From positions 92,276,347 through 92,340,346 of the forward strand of contig CM072887.1 of assembly GCA_037013685.1 (NCBI GenBank): DNA of 64,000 bases, in the 5' to 3' direction. Positions 12,001 through 24,400 of the stretch are shown here, in pieces. Numbering within the stretch: the first letter of the stretch is position 1; the number at the start of each line of letters is the position of its first letter. Below the pieces are notes generated by a model that was not told the origin of the DNA, did no database searches, and saw only the letters and a program-made list of their open reading frames with translations. This stretch comes from Acridotheres tristis (taxonomy: Eukaryota > Chordata > Aves > Passeriformes > Sturnidae). The translations under genes were made by a program, and so were the position numbers.

Positions 12001-14250
12001 ATAGTACAAATCCAGATTAAATTTTTCCACAAGAGGTTTAGAAAATAAGTGGTTAAAGGGCCAAGAAACTATTTTAACATGTTTTCTTGGAAAAGAGAAG
12101 GCTCAAATCAAGGGCACTAGGTCCCAGATACATAAAATAGTATTGCAAAAACAGGTAAAAATCAAATATTCTTTATGTCCATGGTGGACCAAACAATAAT
12201 ATTAAGTTTAAAGTTGCAACATGGTATATTTAGTTTGAAATATTTTGCACAATATCTAATAGTAAGACTAATCAAATGCAGACCTACTTTGCCTCAGAAA
12301 GTTGTGGAACCTGTCACAGGCTGCACAAGCATCAGGAATTACCTCCAGGCAGGCATGAATAGAGCTTGCATTGGATAAGGGGAAGAGACTGTCCAAAGTT
12401 CAAATCTAGACCTTCTAGACCTATAGGTGTTCTCTGATTATCTGAATGATTTAAATAAAACGGTGGCCATCACATCAAATAGATATAATTAGAATGAAAA
12501 ATGCAGTTTTCTACTGAATTAAACAATATACCTTCAAGCAAAATTCTTGCACATATCACATTCTCCAAAATTACTGTAAAATTATTTCATTACACTACAT
12601 GTAAAATTAGTAATTCCATAAGAAATCGTGTTTATAGGCAGATGTGTTTTGTAACACAAAGATATCTTTGTGTTAAAAGTTACCATCCATTAGGAAGATA
12701 TTAAATGTGACAACGTAAAACATGCTTATGAAGAGACAGAGACACTACTCAACTGTACCAGAGATCCTAGATTATGGAAAACCCTCATCATCATCATCTA
12801 AGAATTTAGAGGAAAACCAATTCAGAATACCTGGAAAGGAAAAATTTTTCTAAAAAACAAATCCCTGGCAACAGCAATCAGTTGTGTTAGAGAAGACATG
12901 CTGTTTGTGGGAGTCTGGAAACTCAATCTAAAGAGCAACAACACTATGCTGTGACTGCCCTGCCTTCACCTTGGCTGGCCACAGTGCAAGTGGAAAAGAC
13001 AGTGAAGCTAAAAAAATGGAATGAAATTCCATCTTTAACTTCATCACCTATCAAAAAAACAAAAAAAAAATACCTCAAATCAATATACAGCAGCAATTAC
13101 AACAAAAAAAAAGAGAACCCATATCTTCATTTCTGCTGAAAAATTAGCTCACTCTTGGCACTTCCATACAATCCTATCCACATGGCTAGAGATAAAATTC
13201 AAAAATGAATGTGCTGTGCACACATGCCCAATACTAGGAGGAAGAAGAGGGGAATGAAAAACCAGAGTATTTTTACTGCAAACTAAACCTCCTGGGCTCT
13301 CCTAGATAGCTCAGTGTTAAGTCAAACATCAGATTTCTTGACTGAGGAAAGAAATATTTATGCTGCAGTATTTATACCTTAGCCAAAAGCTCCAACAGGA
13401 AGGCAACGAAATTCAAGTTAAATAACGACACAGTTTTGTAGGAAGCCATATGTCTTCTATAATGCCAAACAAAGATGCTCTGAATTTTACAGCCAAGCAT
13501 TACACAACATCAAAAAACTAAGAATCTGCTAGCCCGAAAGACTACATTAATCAAGAAGTATAGTGAATAGCAACCTGTTTCTTATATGATTAAAAAGAAA
13601 AAAAAAGAAAGAAAGATTTCACATAAGTTGAAAAGAACTAAATTAAAAGATCAAAAAAACGCAGCAAAACTAGAGAGACAATAAGAAAGAATCCTACAGA
13701 GAACTGCAAAACATTAGGCATGAGAATCACCAAAATATCTAACAAAGTGATAAAGCTGTCAAATTATTTTAAAAGGATGAAAATAACTACCAACAATGAA
13801 GAAGATTTGAGTTATTTGCTATAGTTATGAAAGGTCCTAAGGAAAAAGAAATCAAAGAAATCAGTGAATATATATGTGATCTGTAATGCTCTTGAATTAC
13901 AGCTAAAAAAAAATCAAAATTATGAAATGGCATAGGATGTCTTCCTCAAGGGCTTAAAAATGGAGTTTCAAAAGAAGAAAGATGACCACAGCCTCCTCTT
14001 ATGAATTACTGGAGTAAAGAAGTTGGAGACCAGCAGCAACTATCACTTGCAATGGTTTCCAACAGAGTAATATCTTCAGGCCTACAAGGTTGACATTTAG
14101 AAGATGTCAACCTTAAGGCCAAAATCTGCCTTCAAATATGAAGGTGAACCTCATGACAATTGAAAGGACAAGCAATCAAATCTATCTCAGAGTTTACCCC
14201 TTCTTGAATTTTAGTTCAAATAACAATTATAACCAAAATCAAATAGATTA
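12001..14250. other. A-rich, T-poor stretch without genes
   Basis: The plus strand is visibly richer in A than T over most of this stretch, most clearly at about 12700-14000, with many AAAAA runs and GAAA/GAAAG strings (for example 13590-13620). No open frame over 67 codons and no recognisable repeat is present. The asymmetry could come from long-term transcription or from a very old insertion; I cannot separate these. Confidence 0.4.
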
Positions 14251-14600
14251 AAAATGGTTTCGATTGGAAAGGATCTTCAAAAATCATCCAGTCCAAACCC
14301 CTCTGCCATAAGCAGGAATATCTTTCACTAGATCAAGTTGTACAAGAAGCCCAATCCAGCCTAATTTTGAGCACTTCCAGTGATGGGTCATCTACCACGT
14401 ATCTTCTTTCAGTGCCTCACCACGTTCACTGTAAACAAATTCTTGCTTATGTCCAATCCAAAACTACTCTTTTCAGTTTAAAACAAATGCCCAATGCTCA
14501 CTACAGGCCTAGGTAAAAAGTGTTTCTCTGTCTTTCTATAAGCCCCCTTTATAAGTTGAATGATGTATGGTGCAATCTATCTCTTTTCAAGTAAACACTA
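14251..14600 (-). mobile_element. CR1 LINE 3' region, decayed, reverse orientation
   Basis: In reverse complement the order is CR1-like: a block for the conserved 'ctgtctctttcta taagccc' region, a 'cttatgtccaatccaaa' block, the 'agcacttccag.gatggg' block, then 'aatcatccagtccaaacccc' and 'ttggaaaggatcttcaa' near the element end at about 14253. The final octamer repeats are missing or too changed to see. Divergence is clearly higher than in the other copies, which suggests an old insertion. The inner boundary is approximate. Confidence 0.85.
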
Positions 14601-17495
14601 GAAATGGAAAAACAATTATAATGAAGGCTATTATTCCTTCAAAAATCTCTGCCTGTGCATGCTGATGTGCCTTCATTTGTATCTTGAGTTGATTGTTATG
14701 GAAAAGCACAGGAGGCTCCCTCATGGAGCCAGCGTTACTGAAGCACTAAAAAGTACCTCAAGGGCCCCTGTCACACCTGATGCCCTGCCTAAAGAAGCTT
14801 TCTTCTGGATGATACCAAGACACTTGTGTTTGCACACAAAGAAGTAGATGCCTTAAGCACCATCTAACAGCCTACTTCTTACTGAACATCAAAGTAATTC
14901 TGTGTCTTTAGGAGCACCATTCATCACCATTGTATTCAAAATCCAAAATTCAGATGGATTATCTCAGACACTGTTGCAGTAATGATATTCATAATACTGC
15001 TAAAGAGTCTGAAAAGAAAAGCCTAAAAATTGGGGTTTTGCATTACCAGGAGTATATCAAGGCTTTGAGTGATGATTTGAGTGTGTTTCTCTGGATCAAC
15101 AGCTTTCCTTATTAGGACACCCATTCCCATCAGTGTCTCCAAAGCCTTTTTAGAAGTGACTGCCTTTAAGTAAAGTTACCAACTGATTTAGTTAGATATT
15201 TTACATAGCAGGTCTTCAATGAAACAAGCATCATAAGGTTTTCATAGAAAAGAAAAAGTGTTTTCTTATGCTATGGTAGTTCTTTAAGTTGCTCAAGTGT
15301 ATTTAACCTTAGAAACTGGAGCAAAGGTGACTGCCTCATTGCCACCTTGGAGCCCAGGGGAAAATTTCAGAGTAAATTCCAAGCTCTTCAGCACATGAAA
15401 ACCAAGCAGGCTTCTCCATTCCTAACCTTGGATATTTATGCTTTGACTTTTCAATTCCCATAAACCATTCAAGAAGTATAGCATAGGCATAGCATTTATT
15501 GGCTCATTTGAACAATTTATTCAGTTTTAATCTTTGAAAACCTCCTTACCCTTTTCAGCATTGTTAGTCACCTTGAAACTGCTATCACAGAAGGAAGGTT
15601 CTAAAACAGAAGGCAAGATCAGCAATCAAGCAGGAATTTTTTTGTATCATCAGTGAGAATGAAGTTTGCCACCCCAACTCAAGCTCCCTATGTTGGCACA
15701 TGCCTTCAGGACACACGTTCCTCAGTGCTGCAGGGGATGCACTGCCTGCTTCTGCCTGCAAACTGCCAGTGTTCCCAGCCAGAGCAGGGGGGAAGAGGTC
15801 AGGCTCCTCACTGTGTGGCTGTGTTTGGTGCTCTAGAATGTACAGAGAACTTTTTGCTGAGTAAAATACTTCAAGACTGCAGTTGGGCATGGTTCAGGCA
15901 GATGACACTCCACTTTGTGAGGTGCAACTTGCTCCACAAAACGCTAAGTTTAATTCTTAGACAGAAGGCTGTACCTTTCCAGCTATTCCCCAAAAGACCA
16001 TGCCACACAAGCACGTTCAAAAGAATCAAAGGCAAAAGACGCTTTCAATTTCTGCTTTAGCTAGCAACAAGTGTACTTCTACACTTAGATTTTCCTAATT
16101 CTGAAGCACTTCATGTAAGCACTCACTGAGCTAAGCAAATATTAGCAGCAGCAACCACTGGCACATACCAACTCACTATTGTGTTAGGAAAATGATTTAA
16201 GAGCAAGTAAAAGTCCTCAAAGCTAGAAGATAAGTCTTCAGTGAAAATTAAATAGATACTTTACTGTTTGAATAGTTAAATGAACAATGCCTGTCACCAG
16301 ACAAATTTGGACAGATATTAATGAAATTAATGTCCTGCTAAGGGGAAGCTTCTAATACAGTGCATTTGTTTACTGTGTCTTATCAGTATTACAGTTTCCA
16401 TAGAAACAGGAGAGAGAAAATTTTAGCACTGGGCAACAAATTCTAATGATCTTTAGTAAAGAATCATTATATATATTTAGTGCAAATGCAATACATCAGA
16501 AAGATTTACATCCAGGTATATGAAGCATTGATCACTAGTCCTAATGGACAGATGCCCATGGCTGTAGATGATTTCCAAGTCTTTATGGTAAAGAAAGAAA
16601 GGACACATCTCATAACACATGGTATTAACAGTCTATGCCATGCCGATCCTTCCTCTTCAGCTTTTCAGTTTTGTATTGTTTCCTCCAGCTGCCCTCCAAA
16701 TTAGAAGGAAAGCAAAAAGTATGGAAGCATTTTCAATATATACATGCCTTTTCCTGAAACTTATCCCTTACATTTATAATCACCTGCAGCTTAACCATGA
16801 TGTAATTTCTTATGCCTTGTGGGCTGATTTCTGTGAGTCATAATTTCCAAATATATTTGTGAAGGTGGTTCATGAATTAAACTTCTGTCAGCTGAAGCCC
16901 CCAGCATTGTTCTGCCCATGTTCAGTATGGAGGCTCATGGCTCACAAGTTTTAATGGTACAGTAGAGAGGATCAGTCCTTGGTTTATAAAGGACATTCAA
17001 GAAGTCATTACATAAGGTAAGAAAAACTGCAAATGCCCCCATGGCTTTTTGTCATCCCATCACTATTCTTTGGTAAGTTTAGGCTTCCTATATATACCAC
17101 TGAAAAATTTGCAGATGATTCATCCCCGGGATTTGCTGTCAAATGAGCACAGTTTTGAGTTATGCTTCTCACAGTTTCCTGGTACTGTATTCTGACCCTC
17201 CCTTCTTCCCTGATTTTAAGCTGTGTCTAGATAAGACCTGGGGAATTCTGGGACACCAACTTTGGCCAACTACATATTCAAAGTCTCGCACTTAAGCACT
17301 TAACTACCTAAGTCCAGCAAACCAACATATTTTAATGAAATTAATACAACCTACAAGTGACAACATTCATCTAATCCTGTACAATGATTTTCACAAGATA
17401 TACTGAAATATCAGCCTCCTTTATGGTGAAACATCTTCACTTTCTCTGCTTTTTCCCTGTCCCAATGATCTTTGTGTCAAGAAGGATAAGCTAAT
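14601..17495. other. Unique sequence, no supported gene
   Basis: A GC-richer patch at about 15650-16000 holds a 135-codon plus-strand frame (15653-16060) that overlaps a 101-codon minus-strand frame (15585-15890). Neither has a recognisable domain or good splice borders, so I do not call a gene. The rest is AT-rich and featureless to my reading. Confidence 0.45.
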
Positions 17496-17539
17496 GTGTT
17501 TTTGCTCTTCCCAAACTCTTCCCTTTCTTTTCCCTGCCT

Positions 17540-18080
17540 AACAGCATCGCTCCTCTTGGCTGGCAGATTGGGAGAGATTCTCTGGAAGTACAGCTGGTGC
17601 CTTAACCAATGCACTGTCATACTGAGACGACTAAACCACACGCATGGAAACATTCGCTGCCGTTTAATCTCAAGTGCAGAGGGTGCAGCACTGCCTCTGG
17701 TAATATACTTCTACAATAAGCACCACTAATGGCTTTGGGGATCATATGCATTATTGATGCAGAAATGTTTGATATTTCCCATTGTGACAGAAAGGAGACA
17801 AGTGGTTAAATTGCTTCCTGTTGTACATGACTGTAGACATTAACAGCTGTTATTTATAGCTCCTATAGTATCCCAAAAGGCAGGAGAACTACGTCATACA
17901 CCGTTACTACAAATAAAATCATTCTAGCAAAGTAAACCATTTTAAACATAGACAACATCGCTGTAGAATGGGAAGCATGAACAGCTCAGATGTTTTGATA
18001 ACAAAATGCATGTGTTAGTACTCCCACCCGACCAACTAATACAAGAAGATTTAGAAAGGACGGGAAAAACTACATTAATA
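17540..18080. promoter_or_regulatory. Candidate conserved non-coding element (unproven)
   Basis: This stretch is free of recognisable repeats and keeps many CpG dinucleotides for an AT-rich desert: near 17547, 17628, 17641, 17655, 17892, 17901, 17960, 18028 and 18061. It includes a CRE-like TACGTCA at 17890-17896, and no open frame spans it. Retained CpGs in otherwise AT-rich, non-repetitive DNA are sometimes seen in conserved enhancers. Conservation itself cannot be seen from one sequence, so the call is a guess. Confidence 0.2.
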
Positions 18081-21000
18081 AAGTCAGCTGAAAGAAAAAA
18101 AAGGTACATCTGGAAAAAGTGTCCACTTGTACATCAGTGGAAGGGGGATGCCCTTTTCTGGAAAATGCACTAGAAGGAGAGCTCTGATGGTTTTAATCAT
18201 GGAGATGCTTGCATGCTAGATCTCTTATAAACTGTTATTCTATCCTAGGCAGTTAAATACTAGTCCAAAACATGAGGCAGACTATTCCAAATTAAGAAGC
18301 ATGCCTTAGAGCAGGCAAAGATTGTTCAGGCATCTTATGAAAATAAAAGTTATCTAACACTGTGGGCATCTTAGATACAGAACCCATTTCCCCTTACTTT
18401 CCCACTCTTCTAGTAAAAAGGGATGGGAGGAGTAGGAGGTGGGTGAAGAAGGACAAAATAAAGCAAACAAGAGTTTCATAAAACTTAAGGTTTATTTTAA
18501 GAAATTAGCAATGTGAGTTCTAGTCCTTACTTTTTCTAACTTACATTCTTTTTTCAATTAAAATTTAATGATAAATTCCATTATTCCCACAAACCTGAAA
18601 AAAAATGTTTAGCTCTTCAATACATTGAAGAACTTCCACCAAATTAGAGGATTGTAATAGAAATTATGTGAATCTGGAATAAAAGACTGGTGGTCATTTC
18701 CAGTGCTGCTTTGATTGCTTACTCCTCTCAGGACTGGGTGTCTTCAAAGCTCAGGAACAGATATCATTTTAAGATTACAATCTACTTACATAGTTTAATT
18801 GCAATTTAAGGGAAAAAGGAATATAATTAAAATGTTTTTAAAATGGTAGCAAATAAAACGTCTATTTCTTCTATACTTTGCACAACTGACTTATGTATGA
18901 CTAATGCATACCAGCCAAGAGTCTGCTTCATGCTTCAGAGGTGCCTCAACATAGCTGGAGAGGCAGGAAGCTGCTGAAGCAAGGAATGCAGATACTTTTG
19001 TGTAGGCACCCCTGAGAGCTTTAAAAAGTAAAGGAATAGGATTTTTTTGGCCCACAGTCAAATTTCTCTAAGGGTAATGAAATATCAGTGTGGTCTACTG
19101 AACCCACATGAAACCAATTAATTCAAGAGTCATTCAGCATTATAGCTATATTCCTCTGAGTCTTATAAGAATTCCCTGTGCTCCTTGTCATTAACTTATA
19201 GTTGTTCTAGAAAAACATACTAACATTTTTCCTTACTCACTGTATGAGTAGAGATGTCTGTATTTTGATTTCTCTGCTGAATTACACACTCTACCTCTAC
19301 CCACACACTGCTCTATGTTGGCCAAGACACACCTTTTGGCAGTGAGCTTCAGAGCCATGTTGCTCCACAAGAGAGTGCCCATGTACAGGTACACTCACAC
19401 ACTCAGAGCCCCTCAGTCCACGTGATTTTCATACTGGGCAACTGTTTCACAAATAGATGGAAGCATGAAAAAATAAAAACTCCAAACTGTGGCATATAGA
19501 AATCAGTTACTCTACATGCAGCTTTCATTTATCAAGACTTACATTATTAACATGGCCAGTTATCAGAGCTGCCTGCACTTTCTGTGTCTGATGATGCACA
19601 GTTTTCCTTCAGCAGCTGAGCTGTACACATTGGAATGCTTTACAAAACATTTCAGAAGTAAAGGTCAAGTAAGCTTTCTTGAAAGGGACGCTGTTTTCTG
19701 GAGAGAATTTCCTTCCTACACACATTTAGCTACCAGGACACTTGTGATGCTAGGCAAAGAGACTGCAAACACACATGACCACGTGTGCCTCTAGAATTAA
19801 GCCTCACCAAGTCAGAATTCTTTCTTCAGTCCATTTCCCCATACACAAGTGGGTGAGACTGTTGGGAAAGTGCTGTTTTACAGCTAAGGGTTTACACCCA
19901 GTCCCGAGACCACAGGGGTTAGGCAATACTTGCCTTTCATGGGAGAGTATTTTATCAATCTTGAAACATTTAACATGACATCTAAACATCACTGAAATAT
20001 TTCGTTCAGCGTTTTGGTTTTAGGACTGAAGGGTGAAGCAAAACTGTGACTTCTCATAACAGTCATAAGAGTGGAAAAACATCTCCCTGGATGAGCTAGT
20101 GGTAGTAGAGGACCTGGAATCCCAAAAAAGTCTTTGTACTATGCTTGCAACCAACTAGGACACCATGCGCAGACTGAAGCACCAATGCTGTGTGCTGTGA
20201 TCATTCTTTTTAAACCACAAGCAGGATGGCACAGAGATCTATGCCAGCTGGAGCCTTAAAACATTTTTATGCTCACACGTATCCAGAGTTTTCTAGGCTG
20301 TCCAATTATTTTAAGTGGACTAATATGTGTTGATTAGTTTTATAGATGTCTTGATACTGAAGTCTGAGGTCCTACTGGTCTTGAGTTAATAGACCTGGCC
20401 TCTTTGAAGCATGATTCTAGCCCAAACTGCCTATATTTTTGCTCTCATGAAGGCCAGATTTTAGTGGATCAAGGTGAACAATCCTAGGTAAATATAGGTC
20501 CAATAAGATGAGGCAGTCTTCTGGCTAGTTTGAGATGGAAAGTGTATAGCTCCTTATTCTAGGTAAGGAGATCTAGCAGTAATAAGTTTAAAATGGCCAC
20601 TGGGTATTACCACACATCCTGTCATCAGTTTATTCTTTCCCAGTCCAGTTCAGTTCTTCCTGCTTCATCCTCTTCTGGTGATCTCCAACACCTCTACAAA
20701 GTCATGGTAACAGGTATTGCTTGTTACTGTTCCAATAATTACTTTAATTTATTTTTGTATTTGCAGAAGCTGGCATCATATGCCTATCCAACTAAAAGCA
20801 AAACAACCTTGACACCAAGGTAAGAGAACTTCCGGATTAACTAGGAGATTAAGAAAATACTTATTCTTCCTTTATTTTCTCCCCTCTAATTCCCATTTCC
20901 ATGGAAACTGGGCTGGAAAGTACCAGCAGGCAGCCTGCAGCTGAACATCTGAATGAGAATGCTCATGTTTAACTCAGCAAGCAGACAGCAGGTGAAATCT

Positions 21001-21414
21001 GCAGGAACTGTCTAAAATCTATAGCTACATCTTGAAAGCAAAAGGACAACTTCAGTTTCAGTAATGAACTTCTAAAGGGGATCATATATCACCTCAGTGA
21101 ATATTCTTGTGTGGCAGCAGTTGATAATCTGATTTCCTCTTTGATGAAAGAGGAAATGATAAGAAAAAAATTCTTTATTACAATGGCAGAAGGCAAAAAT
21201 TCATCACAATTAATTTGTTACTTCAAAATGTTCAGATGGAAGATAATATGCTAGTGAGTATGGTAAAGATATTTTTGTAACAGGACTTTGGCTTCTGAAC
21301 ACTATGCTGTAACTCCTTCTGTGGAATCAAACTGGCTGCTGTACAGTTCATACATACACATTGTCAGCTCAGTCATCTGGATGGCTCTTCTTACAAACAT
21401 ACATTGCATTTCAA
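18081..21414. other. Unique AT-rich sequence
   Basis: No gene or repeat is recognised. A 101-codon open frame (19489-19794, plus) and a 76-codon frame (20593-20823, plus) show no domains. The latter ends just at CAAGGTAAGA (20816-20825), which resembles a splice donor, but no acceptor or protein identity supports an exon. Confidence 0.45.
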
Positions 21415-21437
21415 TAAATATATATATATATATATAC
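21415..21437. repeat. (TA)n microsatellite
   Basis: About eleven alternating TA dinucleotides follow AATAAA near 21414-21419. The array is short and clean, so it is likely to vary in length. Confidence 0.9.
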
Positions 21438-24400
21438 ATAGATATAAAAATTAACTAGCAGGCAGCAGTGTATTTGCTAGTCATAAAACACATTGGTTTT
21501 GAGCACTAATTCACACTACTTGTATTTTAAAATCTAATAAGGCAACACAGTTGTAGTTAAAGAAAAAAAAGCTATGTTAACTTCTTTATCCAATTTAGTA
21601 AATCTTAGTGGAGGAATTCTATTTAATACCAGCTTAGATTTTTCTTCTGCTTAATATTTGCTCTTCAAGCAACAGGAAGAAAAGCAAACAAGCAAAGGAT
21701 GAAACAGTCCTGTCTTGGGTGGCACTTTACCCAATGAAGAGATTGGTTATTATTAAATTCCTGCTTTTGTATATAAAGCAATTACCACTCTCTCAACAAA
21801 ATATTACTCATTCTTTGCAGAAAGCAGAACATTGGTCACACTTTTTTTCAGTGCAATTTTAGGCAATGCAGTGGACAAAAGAGGATGATTATAATGAAGG
21901 ATTTAACATCTTGCGTAAGTTCAATATCAGCACACAAGAGCTGACCTGAAAATGGGTTATGTAGAAACTTGAGACAGCATCAATCTTTTTTTCCGTTTTT
22001 TTTTTCTTCTAATAGTGTTGCTCAAAGTTTAAGAGAGCTATTTACCAGAATCAAGTCAGCAAGATAGCTACAGATGCTCTTTATTGTACCTATGTTCTCC
22101 TTCAGGGTGAGGGGGAAATTCAAGATTAAGCGTCAAAGAATGAATCAGCCCAAGAAATTACTAGTGACTATTGACTCATTCCTTCCTTTGGGATCTTCAG
22201 TGGAGAAAATGAATCCAAATTTGCAGCCCAACACATACCAAACTCATGGCTATGATGGAAAAGAATAGTATAAAAGCTGTTTGTGCAACTTCCTCACATG
22301 GTAGAAAACTAATAATTGTGTATCAAGAGCACAACAGAGACAGACAAAGCACACAGCTATCAGCATCTCTGCAGTGCAAGAATGTCCATTTAACAGCTGC
22401 AGCAATGTAAAAATCACACTGAGTGCCTTCTGTTAAGGAGTGCTATTATGTTTTACTTCGTCAAGTGTTATTTGTGCATACCTTGAGGATCATTTATTGT
22501 GCTAGATCATGATACAGGGACGTCTGGGATAAACAAAAATCAAACTCCAAATAATTCACTCTTCTGTTCTAAGACTGCTTAAACACAGAATACACAGAAG
22601 CATAAGCTTTCAGATATATTTCCTCTTTTTATTTGCATGAAATTTTCTACAGCTAAACAACTCACATGTATTGCCTGAAGAATTCTATTTCAAGCAAGAC
22701 TGGAAATAAAAATAAATTTTAAAAATACATACATTTAAATAAAAAGCAACCCACAGCAGTATCCTTTGTTCCAGCAGGGTACATTGACTTCTCTGTTTCA
22801 AACCAGCATTTCTGCCCCTCGATTTTTTGTTTTGTTTAGGAATGCCAGAACATATTGCATTTAATGGCTATCTTCATTTTTAGGGTAGAAACCAAGGGCA
22901 CTGCTCATACTGCATGGACAGCTCTCTCATCCATTACCACATCCAAGAACGTTACTAAGGGAGCAAGAGAGGAAGGACAGCCTTAGCATCTGCCTAAGGT
23001 TTACAAAAGTGACTCTCCAGTAATGGAAAGGTTGAAGATTTCCCAGTAACAGGGAATGGATCATTGCTGGGAAGTATTTATAAAGGGAATATGAGTTGAC
23101 TGCATGTGTACACAGAAAGTGGTGGATGTCCATCAAAATGGGTGGGTTATTTCTCCCAGCTGGAGAGAAAGAAGGTTATACTTCAAGAAAATAAGCAAGC
23201 TGTTCCCCACCAGGTCATTAGCACATTCACACTGTTCCCCCTTATGATCTTGTTACTAACACATGTACAGAGTACGTAGCTGCTTCTCTTCCAATTAACT
23301 TTGTAACTGCTAATGCATCCCAGTTGTTGCTGTCTGGTTAGGAGATGGAAAGAAACTGAGAAGGGCCATCAATACAGTTCTTACTGTATGGTTATGGCAT
23401 ATAAGATGGAAGTGTAGAATAAAAGTGTCTGGTTTGGATCTTTTGCTTCTTGAGTATTAGAATATCTGACAAATAAAGTTTCTGGATACCAGCTAACATA
23501 ATAACAACCACACATTGTGCCAGTGCATGGTATATGAACTTTTAATTAAGTAATGAAAATATCATTAATGGAAAGCCACAAATAAATTAACACTTAAGAA
23601 TTGAAACATCACTGTCTGTTAGCAAAGCTTAATGCAAGCAACCTACTAGCTCTATTCAGTGTTTTATTTAGAGAATTAGATTTTGCAAAGGCTTTACATG
23701 TTTGAAAATTAATCATTCTTTAACCTTTGAAACACCTAATCTCATTAAATATGTATCTTCTTCCAAAAGTGCATTGCTATGGGATGGCTGAATTACATTT
23801 TTATGCTCCCTTTTGAAAGTCTTTGCACGATATATTTTTATAGCTAAGTTATAAATGCTGAGAATAACAGTTCATGGTAGAAGTAATAACACCACCAGAA
23901 GGATATCACTGCTCCCATGTACCTACCTTTCCTTGCACAGCTCTCTTCTCCAGTTTACAAATACAGAATACCAATACTGACAAAATGTGGTCACTTCAAA
24001 CTCCTATACAGTGTAGGAAGGGACAGTGAGACATGCAGTTTTCTAAAGTACAATCAGGATTTAGTTTTCCAGAGGCAATCAGGGATATATTATTTCTCTC
24101 TCTCAATTACAGGCTAATTGCATATCTTCCCCAAGAATCAAACTCAGGTCTGAAAGGCAGCCAGACAAAAGGGTGGCCTGGCAGCACTGGCCCCATCATT
24201 CCCAAGGGTTCATTTCTTTCCCTGGAGTGCAGCTCCAGTGCTGATAGCATGGAAGAGTCTGGTCATGGGGGCACTCTTGAATGAGGAGCCCAAGAACACC
24301 AAGCTGCCTATGCTTGAACTGTTGAATGGCTATTAGTGAGAAACTGCTACTGCCTCTCTCCCTTTCACTCATCCTACTCCCTACAGCATCTTGTTTTTCC

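Noticed and set aside
15653..16060. 135-codon plus-strand open frame
   Set aside because: Overlaps a 101-codon frame on the other strand in a GC-richer patch; no recognisable protein family or splice borders.
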